Origin: Chelatococcus sp. HY11
GTDB taxonomy: Bacteria; Pseudomonadota; Alphaproteobacteria; Rhizobiales; Beijerinckiaceae
NCBI RefSeq assembly: GCF_018398335.1
Contig: NZ_JAHBRX010000003.1
Coordinates: 1-64,000 of the forward strand
Length of the DNA: 64,000 bases
Direction: 5' to 3'
The position numbers and the translations under genes were made by a program. This document shows, in pieces, positions 53,042 to 59,886 of this stretch. Position 1 is the first letter of the stretch. Each line of letters starts with the position of its first letter. Under the pieces are notes generated by a model that was given only the letters and a program-made list of their open reading frames with translations, was not told the DNA's origin and did not search any database.

Positions 53042-53824
53042 ATGAAAATCGTCATCACAGGCGCGGCGAGCGGCATCGGACGCGCGACCGCGCGGCTTTT
53101 CGCAACCAAACCGCATGACGGACAACCGGCCGTGCTAATGCTCGTCGATCGCGACGCAGCAAGCCTCGCCGATGCGGCTGTCGAAATAGCGCCGCTAGCG
53201 GGCCGCGTTGAAACGATCGTTGCCGACCTCGCGAGAGAAGAAGTGCCCGGCTCTGTCGTCTCAGCATCCCTCGCGGCATTCGGGGGCATCGACGCACTGA
53301 TCAGTAACGCTGGCGTCCTCCACACATTTCCGCTCGCCGAACTGCCCTTGTCGGAATACGAACGCATTTTCGCCATCAATACCCGTGCAACCTTCCTGAT
53401 GGCGCAGGCGGCCTATCCCGCCCTTCGGAAATCTCGCGGCGCGATCGTCGCGACGGCGTCGATGGCGGCCGAACATCCAGCAACGCCGCTTGGAGCCTAC
53501 AGCGCAAGCAAGGCCGCGCTGCGAATGCTCATCCGGCAGATGGCGCTCGAATGGGGCCCGGACGGCATTCGGTGCAACAGCGTCTCGCCCGGACCGACCG
53601 AAACGGGGATGACGGGGCATGTCTACAGGAATGAGGAACTGCGGCAGTGTCGTTCGCAGGAAATCCCGCTCCATCGGATCGGCACCCCAGAGGATCTCGC
53701 CGCGGCAATTCACTTTCTGGCCGGCCCCGGAGCGTCATTCATCAGCGGCGTCGATCTCACGGTTGACGGCGGCCTTAATACGACACTGATGGTATCGAGA
53801 AACAGTGCTGCGGCGGCCATGTGA
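53042..53824 (+). CDS. Short-chain dehydrogenase/reductase
   Basis: 260 aa from the ATG at 53042 (MKIVITGAASGIGRATARLF); the frame upstream of it lies in the preceding gene. It has the TGAASGIG cofactor motif, LISNAGVLHTFPL, the serine in VATASMAAEHP, and YSASKAALRMLIRQMALEWG with Tyr and Lys, so it is catalytically complete. C-terminal SFISGVDLTVDGGLNT is typical. It probably acts on a hydroxyacyl-CoA or alcohol. It shares the operon with the 52024 gene. A 146-bp gap with an operator follows. Confidence 0.9.
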   Translation: MKIVITGAASGIGRATARLFATKPHDGQPAVLMLVDRDAASLADAAVEIAPLAGRVETIVADLAREEVPGSVVSASLAAFGGIDALISNAGVLHTFPLAELPLSEYERIFAINTRATFLMAQAAYPALRKSRGAIVATASMAAEHPATPLGAYSASKAALRMLIRQMALEWGPDGIRCNSVSPGPTETGMTGHVYRNEELRQCRSQEIPLHRIGTPEDLAAAIHFLAGPGASFISGVDLTVDGGLNTTLMVSRNSAAAAM

Positions 53825-53880
53825 TCGAGCGGCTGGAAGATATCTTCGGGCGCCGCGCGCAAATCGGACGCTTGAGGCGA

Positions 53881-53896
53881 ACTATCGATCGATAGG
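53881..53896. promoter_or_regulatory. Candidate operator, site 9 (one mismatch)
   Basis: ACTATCGATCGATAGG matches eleven of the twelve arm positions of CCTATC-N4-GATAGG, and the centre GATC extends the dyad. It is 74 bp upstream of the SDR start at 53971. Confidence 0.65.
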
Positions 53897-53970
53897 TTGC
53901 CTGACTAAGCTCTTATATTGCAATGGCCCCCTTGCTTCTGTCCCTTACCCTGTCCAACTGCCGGAATGCC

Positions 53971-54765
53971 ATGTCACTGAACTTTTCTCCCGCCTCGCTT
54001 TTCGAAACGAAAGACAAGATCGTCCTCGTGACCGGCGGCGCCCAGGGGCTTGGGCGCATGATAGCGGAAGGCTTTGTACTGGGCGGTGCGAAGGTCTACA
54101 TCACCTCGCGCAAGGAGGAGGTCGTGACCGCGGCCGAAGCGGAATTGCGGCGATCGGGCGAATGCGTCGGGATCGTTGCCGACCTTTCATCGCCAGAGGC
54201 GTGCTCCGCACTCGCTCAGCGTATCCGAGAATCCGAAACGCGACTTGATGTCCTGATCAACAATGCTGGGCGAACCTGGGGAGCGCCACTGGAAACTTTC
54301 CCTGACAAGGCGTGGGCCTCTGTGATGGCGGTCAATGTCCAAGGTCCTTTCACGCTCGTGCGCGATCTTCTGCCGCTTCTGAAGCGCGAGGAACGGGGCG
54401 CGGACCCGGCACGCATCATCAATATTGGATCGCTCGCTGGCCTTCGCGCCGAGCCCCTTTCGGCTTTTTCGTACGCCTCCAGCAAGGCTGCGGTCCATCA
54501 TCTGTCGCGCGTATTGGCCGCCGAGCTTGCCCCTTATGGCATCACCGTGAACACACTTATACCCGGGTATTTTCCCACCCAGATGACCGCTCACATCCGT
54601 GGCGAAGAGGAAAAACTTTCCGAACTCGTCGAGCGTGTGCCATTGGGACGTATGGGGACTGCGGAGGATGTGGTTGGGGCGTCCATCATGCTCGCCTCCC
54701 GCGCCGGCGCTTACATGACGGGAACCGAGATTATTCTTGACGGCGGCATGTTTGGCTGCAGGTGA
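53971..54765 (+). CDS. Short-chain dehydrogenase, RhlG/3-ketoacyl reductase-like
   Basis: 264 aa from the ATG at 53971 (MSLNFSPASLFETKDKIVLV); the open frame back to 53923 is less likely. It has TGGAQGLGRMIAEGF, ADLSSPEACSALAQRI, LINNAGRTWGAPLETF, the serine in NIGSLAGLRAEPL, SYASSKAAVHHLSRVLAAEL with Tyr and Lys, and MTGTEIILDGGMFG. The opening FSPASLFETKDKIVLVTGG is like RhlG and gluconate-5-dehydrogenase-type SDRs. It lies 13 bp before the CoA-transferase gene and is probably in one operon with it and the TetR gene. Confidence 0.9.
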   Translation: MSLNFSPASLFETKDKIVLVTGGAQGLGRMIAEGFVLGGAKVYITSRKEEVVTAAEAELRRSGECVGIVADLSSPEACSALAQRIRESETRLDVLINNAGRTWGAPLETFPDKAWASVMAVNVQGPFTLVRDLLPLLKREERGADPARIINIGSLAGLRAEPLSAFSYASSKAAVHHLSRVLAAELAPYGITVNTLIPGYFPTQMTAHIRGEEEKLSELVERVPLGRMGTAEDVVGASIMLASRAGAYMTGTEIILDGGMFGCR

Positions 54766-54778
54766 GGCGGTTATCGCG

Positions 54779-55867
54779 ATGTCTGCTAGCGGCATTCTCT
54801 CTGGAGTCAAAATTGTCGAGTTCGACGGCTTGGGGCCCATTCCGCTCTGCGCGATGATGTTGGCCGATCACGGCGCGGAGATCGTTCGCATCGTGCGCCC
54901 AGGGAGCCCGGTGACCGATAATGAGGTCGGAGGCGCCATCCTTCACCGCAATCGTGCCAGCGTTGAGCTCGATTTGAAATCACCTTCGGATCGCGCTCGG
55001 GCTCTCGATCTCGTCGCGCGCGCTGACGCAGCTCTTGAGGGTTTCCGCCCCGGCGTCATGGAACGGCTCGGCCTCGGTCCCGAAGCGTGCCACGCCCGTA
55101 ATCCATGCCTTGTTTATGGGCGCATGACAGGCTGGGGGCAAACCGGCCCCCTCGCGAATCGTGCCGGACATGACATCAATTACCTTGCCATGTCGGGCGC
55201 CTTGGCTTTGATGGGCTCCCCCGACCGTCCGCCTTCACCACCGCTCAATCTCGTTGCCGACTATGCTGGCGGCACCCTGTTTCTCGCATTTGGCGTCATC
55301 GCCGGACTGCTCGATGTGGCTCGCGGTGGCAAAGGTCATGTCGTCGACGCTGCGATGTGCGACGCTGTCCCGGTTCTCCTCAGTCTGATGCATGCCCTGC
55401 GCGCAACGGGCCAATGGAAGGACAGGCGTGGCGCCAACCTGCTCGACGGCGGACGTCCCTTCTATCGGTGTTACAAATGTAAGGATGGAGGCTTCATCGC
55501 CGTCGGTGCGCTCGAGCCACAATTCTTTCGCCTCTTTATGCATGGGATCGGACTCGATCCAGGCGCTTTTCCACAGGACGACGAAGCCTGTTGGCCCGTT
55601 ATGACGGATGCGATTGCCGCACGTTTCCGCGAAAAGACGCGCGATGAGTGGGGGTTGCTGTTCAGTGACGGTGATGCCTGCGTCTCGCCGGTGCTTGGGG
55701 TGGACGAAGCAGCCCAAACTCTGCATGCGCAGGCTCGAGGTATTTTCCGTCGCGACGGAGACCGGATCGAGGCAACACGGGCGCCCCGCTTCGGGAATGA
55801 AACGACGGTCTTCGAGCCACCATCCCGTTTAGGGATCGACGACGCATTGGCGCGCTGGTCGCAATGA
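54779..55867 (+). CDS. CaiB/BaiF CoA-transferase family III, alpha-methylacyl-CoA racemase-like
   Basis: 362 aa from the ATG at 54779 (MSASGILSGVKIVEFDGLGP). It has LCAMMLADHGAEIVRIVRPG, FRPGVMERLGLGPEACHARN, YGRMTGWGQTGPLANRAGHD followed by INYLAMSGAL, then LNLVADYAGGTLFLAFGVIA and GANLLDGGRPFYRCYKCKDG. The GHDINY and NLVADYAGG segments carry the His and Asp used by alpha-methylacyl-CoA racemases, and the GALEPQFF segment also fits that branch. It would invert the 2-methyl centre of a branched acyl-CoA so that an S-specific dehydrogenase can act. It overlaps the TetR gene start by 4 bp. Confidence 0.9.
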   Translation: MSASGILSGVKIVEFDGLGPIPLCAMMLADHGAEIVRIVRPGSPVTDNEVGGAILHRNRASVELDLKSPSDRARALDLVARADAALEGFRPGVMERLGLGPEACHARNPCLVYGRMTGWGQTGPLANRAGHDINYLAMSGALALMGSPDRPPSPPLNLVADYAGGTLFLAFGVIAGLLDVARGGKGHVVDAAMCDAVPVLLSLMHALRATGQWKDRRGANLLDGGRPFYRCYKCKDGGFIAVGALEPQFFRLFMHGIGLDPGAFPQDDEACWPVMTDAIAARFREKTRDEWGLLFSDGDACVSPVLGVDEAAQTLHAQARGIFRRDGDRIEATRAPRFGNETTVFEPPSRLGIDDALARWSQ

Positions 55868-56547
55868 GAGTGGAGCAAGCCGGAATGCTAGGCGAGGCGC
55901 TGCGGTCAGGCGTCGCCGACAAAATGTCGGGCGAGGAGCGCAAGGCCGATCTCCTGGAAGCCGCCCTTAGGGTGTTCTCGGAGAAAGGCTACAATCGTGC
56001 CTCGTTGCAGGATATCGCCAACAGCGTTGGGATATTGAAAGGCAGCCTTTACTATTACTACAAATCAAAGGAAGCTTTGCTCTTCGATGTTTTGAAATTC
56101 GTGCACGACGAGCATCTGGCCAATGCCCAGAAGCTGGCTTCCGGAAGCGGCGATCCGCTCTCCCGGCTGCGCGCTTTGCTTGAAGGCCATGCCGCGTTCG
56201 TTTGCGACAACCTCGATCGCACAACAGTTTTCGTTCGGGAGATGGATCGGCTTCCGGCGCGCCTGCAGACTGAGATATTGGGAGCTGATCGCGCCTATCA
56301 AAGCGTATTCCGCAATCTGATCATTGCGGCACAGGGGACAGGCCAAGTGCCGGCTTCCGTACATCCGAAGCTCGCCACGCTCTGGATCCTTGGCTCGCTC
56401 AACTGGCTCCACCGCTGGTATCGGCCGGAACGCGCCGGGGGTTCCTCTCTGATCGCAGCACAGTTCGCCGACCAACTGACGCGGGCCATCGCGCCTTCGC
56501 CGCTTTGGAATGTTGTTGAGATAGACTCACGCAATCAGGATCGCTGA
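55864..56547 (+). CDS. TetR/AcrR family regulator, KstR2-like
   Basis: 227 aa; its ATG overlaps the preceding stop (ATGA). The N-terminal helix-turn-helix is RKADLLEAALRVFSEKGYNR then ASLQDIANSVGILKGSLYYY YKSKEAL. The C-terminal ligand domain ends WILGSLNWLHRWYRPERAGG, a segment typical of the KstR2-type TetR_C group that senses CoA thioesters. It is a candidate reader of the CCTATC-N4-GATAGG operators and sits between sites 9 and 10. It closes the operon 53971-56547. Ligand and operator assignments are inference. Confidence 0.9.
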   Translation: MRVEQAGMLGEALRSGVADKMSGEERKADLLEAALRVFSEKGYNRASLQDIANSVGILKGSLYYYYKSKEALLFDVLKFVHDEHLANAQKLASGSGDPLSRLRALLEGHAAFVCDNLDRTTVFVREMDRLPARLQTEILGADRAYQSVFRNLIIAAQGTGQVPASVHPKLATLWILGSLNWLHRWYRPERAGGSSLIAAQFADQLTRAIAPSPLWNVVEIDSRNQDR

Positions 56548-56550
56548 TGG

Positions 56551-56566
56551 ACTATCCGAAGACAGG
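56551..56566. promoter_or_regulatory. Candidate operator, site 10 (two mismatches)
   Basis: ACTATCCGAAGACAGG matches ten of the twelve arm positions. The right arm GACAGG is the same variant seen at site 6. It lies just after the TetR stop and 87 bp upstream of the dienoyl-CoA reductase start. Confidence 0.5.
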
Positions 56567-56653
56567 CGGGGCTACCGGAACCGTGGCGCACATAGGGAGT
56601 ATAGTGGCGTTCCGTTGGAAATCTGGAGCCCAACCGTCGAAAAGGAATGAGGC

Positions 56654-58675
56654 GTGAGGATTCCTGACACCCACCCTGAACTCGGACCGGCATTTCCTCT
56701 TCTCGGTCAACCAATCAAGCTTGCAGGGTTTGAACTCCCAAATCGGGTCGCTATGGCTGCAATGTCTAGCGGGCTTGGCTCGCCAGAAGGTCGGGTCACT
56801 CCGGACAGCCTCGAATATTACAGGGCGCGCGCGGCGGGCGGCGCAGGGTTGATCACCGTTGAATTCACCTGCGTGGACACCCGTTACGGCCGGGCCGAAA
56901 TGGCACAATTGGCGCTCGATCAAGATGAATTTATCGACGGGCATCGCGGGCTTGTCAAAGCCATGAAGGATGAAGGCGCCGGGACTGCCCTTCAGCTTCA
57001 TCTTCCTGGACAGTTAGCCGATCCGCGTACGCTCCAGGGGCTGCCGTCCGGCCCGAGCATCGTTCTGTCGCGGCGTGACGGAACACCTCAGTGCCTTGCC
57101 TTCTCCGAGGAGGAAGTGCACGGTTTGGTTCGCGCTTTCGGCTCTGCGACAGAGCGTGCAGTCGAAGCGGGGTATGATGCGATTGAACTCCATGGAGCGC
57201 ACGGCTATCTTTTGATGGCTTTTCTGTCTCCGCTCAAAAACACCCGTGATGATTTCTGGGGGGGGGATGAGACGCGGCGCCTGAACTTCCCGCTCGCAGT
57301 CATCCGGGCGGTGAAAGCGGCGCTGGGACCAGATAAACCGCTCATCTACCGGTTGTCGTCGACAGATTACCTGCCGGGCGGGATTACGCTGGAAGACACG
57401 CTTCGCATCGTACCCCGACTTGTCGCTGCTGGCGTCGATGCGATCCATGTCTCAACCGGCAACATCGAAGGCTCGCTAGATATGACAATCGATCCGATGT
57501 CGATGCCGGAGGGCTGGCGGCTTGACCATTGCCGCGCCATCCGGGACGTCGCCGGGGTCCCTGTTCTGGGGGTGGGTCCCGTACGTTGGCCGGCAACCGG
57601 GGAAACGGCCATCCGAGAAGGTGCTCTCGATATCGTGGCGCTCGGACGTCCTCTCCTCGCCGATCCGTTCTGGGCAAGAAAGGCCCTATCCGGCAGGGTA
57701 AAGGACATTCGTCCATGCACGAATTGCAACTGGTGTTTCGACCGTATCCTGCGTCATGAAACAATCGCATGCGCCGAGAACCCGGTCGCGGGGTACGAGC
57801 GGATCAGTCGCGCGCTTTCCGGCGGCGGTGAACGTAAGGCCATCGTCGTCGGCGGCGGCCCGGGCGGCATGGCCGCGGCACTTGATTTCGCCGCCGCTGG
57901 CTTCTCAACTGAGCTTTACGAAACGCGTCGCGAACTGGGAGGCGGACTCATTGCGTCAGCGACGCCACCGCTGAAAGACAAGCTGTTCTGGTATCTCGAT
58001 TATCTAAAAGAACGCCTCGCCGAGAGCGCCGTCACGGTCCATTGTGGCCACAAGCTCGATCCGGGAGCGGTGGTGGCGCTCGCGCCTGATGTCGTCTTGC
58101 TTGCGACCGGCGCGCGCGCAGCAAACTTTCCGCTCCAGACAGACGCCCGGGCCCGGATCGTGAGCGCCTATGATCTCCTCATGAGCGAGGCGGATCTGCC
58201 GCCTCCGAACACCCTACCTGTAGTCGTCTATGGAGGCGGAGAAACCGGTTGCGAAACGGCAGAATATCTGACCGAGCGCGGATACTCTGTCGTTCTTGTG
58301 ACGCGCTCTCCGGCCCGGCAGCTCGCACGCTCTGCGGAACCAATGTATCGGAAGCAGTTGCGCGCTCGCCTCGCCAATAACATGGCGCTGACAATTGTTG
58401 AGAACGCGACCATAGCGAGTGTCTGCGGTGAAACGGTCCGAATCGAGGTTGCCGCCGGCGGAATGGAGATCTCCTGTACGTGTGTCGTGATGGCACAAGG
58501 CCGGGAGAGCGGCACCGATTTCGATATTGCTCTGTCCCGGCAGGGCATCCCGTTCTCTGTGGTGGGCGACGCGCAAAGTATCGGCCGCATCGGCGACGCC
58601 GTGCATGCCGCTCGCCGCGCCGTGCTGCATCTCAGCGACTCTCACCCGCCAGCCCGACCAAATCGAGGGGTCTGA
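56654..58675 (+). CDS. NADH:flavin oxidoreductase/2,4-dienoyl-CoA reductase-like iron-sulfur flavoenzyme
   Basis: 673 aa from a GTG with AAGGA 7 bp upstream. Residues 1 to about 340 form an old-yellow-enzyme barrel that binds FMN (IKLAGFELPNRVAMAAMSSG, IELHGAHGYLLMAFLSPLKN, GALDIVALGRPLLADPFWAR). The [4Fe-4S] cluster cysteines are in CTNCNWC (about 355) and, eleven residues on, TIACAENP. A C-terminal FAD/NAD domain begins IVVGGGPGGMAAALDFAAAG (about 400) and has VVYGGGETGCETAEYL. Relatives reduce 2,4-dienoyl-CoA or similar conjugated substrates, which suits an unsaturated or alicyclic substrate. Length and domain order are normal. Confidence 0.93.
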   Translation: MRIPDTHPELGPAFPLLGQPIKLAGFELPNRVAMAAMSSGLGSPEGRVTPDSLEYYRARAAGGAGLITVEFTCVDTRYGRAEMAQLALDQDEFIDGHRGLVKAMKDEGAGTALQLHLPGQLADPRTLQGLPSGPSIVLSRRDGTPQCLAFSEEEVHGLVRAFGSATERAVEAGYDAIELHGAHGYLLMAFLSPLKNTRDDFWGGDETRRLNFPLAVIRAVKAALGPDKPLIYRLSSTDYLPGGITLEDTLRIVPRLVAAGVDAIHVSTGNIEGSLDMTIDPMSMPEGWRLDHCRAIRDVAGVPVLGVGPVRWPATGETAIREGALDIVALGRPLLADPFWARKALSGRVKDIRPCTNCNWCFDRILRHETIACAENPVAGYERISRALSGGGERKAIVVGGGPGGMAAALDFAAAGFSTELYETRRELGGGLIASATPPLKDKLFWYLDYLKERLAESAVTVHCGHKLDPGAVVALAPDVVLLATGARAANFPLQTDARARIVSAYDLLMSEADLPPPNTLPVVVYGGGETGCETAEYLTERGYSVVLVTRSPARQLARSAEPMYRKQLRARLANNMALTIVENATIASVCGETVRIEVAAGGMEISCTCVVMAQGRESGTDFDIALSRQGIPFSVVGDAQSIGRIGDAVHAARRAVLHLSDSHPPARPNRGV

Positions 58676-58748
58676 CGAAGGTGCGCGCGTTGGTCAAAAT
58701 GAGCAGCGGACGATCGCTTGCGATCCTCATGAGAAGGGCGACGACGTG

Positions 58749-59414
58749 ATGGCTCACGCCACGGCACCAGAGAGAAGCCGAAACGCTTCGCATGATCGGC
58801 GACGAGCTGAAATCATTCGCGCAGCCGTCCGGCACTTTTGGGAAAAGGGTTCCGAGGCAACTTCGCTTCAGAGTATCGCCGATGCGATTGGCGTTCGAAA
58901 AGCAACTCTCTATTATTATTTCGCCGCGAAAGACGAACTGATCGAGGCCGTTCTCGTCGACATCATTACAAAAGGTGTTCGAAATATCGCCGAACTCGCC
59001 TCTCTTAATGACGATCCCCTGACCCGTCTGTGGCGGCTAATTGCGAGCCACATTGACCATGTGTGCGAGAACCTCATCGAGACGGCGGTGTTCCTGCACG
59101 AACGAAAGCGCTGGACGCTTGAGCAGCGGCAGCGCATTCTCAGCGATGACTACCGCTATCAGCAAATTTTCATATCGACGATCCGCGAAGGGCAGGCAGC
59201 CGGTCAGATCCGGCCTGAAATCGATCCGACGATCGCCGCCCTCAGTATTCTAGGCTCAACCAACTGGACCTATACGTGGTATCGACCGGGCGGTGATCTT
59301 GAACCCGCGCTGATCGGCGCCCAGTTTGCCACTTTGACTGCAAACAGCCTCGCCACGTCCGACACGCTCCAGCTCTGGCGGTCGCCATTATCGCCTCTGC
59401 CCTCCCACGGATAA
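58749..59414 (+). CDS. TetR/AcrR family regulator, KstR2-like
   Basis: 221 aa from the ATG at 58749 (MAHATAPERSRNASHDRRRA), preceded by GAGAAGGG; the open frame back to 58527 overlaps the reductase gene and is not used. The helix-turn-helix is RRAEIIRAAVRHFWEKGSEA then SLQSIADAIGVRKATLYYYF. The C-terminal part ends LSILGSTNWTYTWYRPGGDL, the same segment as in the other TetR protein (55864), so the two belong to one subfamily. It is a second candidate regulator of this regulon. It is the last intact catabolic-block gene before the Tn3 region. Confidence 0.9.
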   Translation: MAHATAPERSRNASHDRRRAEIIRAAVRHFWEKGSEATSLQSIADAIGVRKATLYYYFAAKDELIEAVLVDIITKGVRNIAELASLNDDPLTRLWRLIASHIDHVCENLIETAVFLHERKRWTLEQRQRILSDDYRYQQIFISTIREGQAAGQIRPEIDPTIAALSILGSTNWTYTWYRPGGDLEPALIGAQFATLTANSLATSDTLQLWRSPLSPLPSHG

Positions 59415-59469
59415 TTCTGAATGAAGATGCCGGCGTCGTACGCAGCGTCCGTCCAATGAGCTACCACGC

Positions 59470-59692
59470 ATGCTGCATTTTCCGGCTGGAACGCCGCCCG
59501 CTTTTGGAACACCCATAGAGATCGCAGAAGAAATCGTCTGGGCGGGACTGGACCATTCTCGCAGGCGCGGGCCACTCGCCCCGACCAACCCTGCTGTATG
59601 CGACGAACAGTGATCTGTTGCTCGCTGGCGATCAAATTCTCGCCTCGATCTCACCTTTCGTCGGCACTCCTCCGGATGACTGGCACGCCAGT
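59470..59692 (+). pseudogene. Metallo-beta-lactamase-fold hydrolase remnant
   Basis: The ATG at 59470 begins MLHFPAGTPPAFGTPIEIAE and EIVW, like the start of MBL-fold proteins of the 34262 type. After a deletion another phase reads GAGHSPRPTLLYATNSDLLL, AGDQILASISPFVG, the end of the MBL core (HSP then GDQIL). The HxHxDH motif is missing. It is a collapsed second copy of the family. Confidence 0.75.
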
Positions 59693-59886
59693 CCCATGCG
59701 GGATCGACGTCGTGTCGCTCACTCTCACCGCGGCGCGTGACCTGGGCCGCTTCGGCATCCGGCTCAATGCAATTGCCCCTGGATTCATGGACACGGATAT
59801 GTTCGCCGGGCTCCCATCCGAATGGGCGCAGAGGCGTCACGACACGAAAGTGGTGAATCTGTCCGACATTCGAGAACATATAGTGA

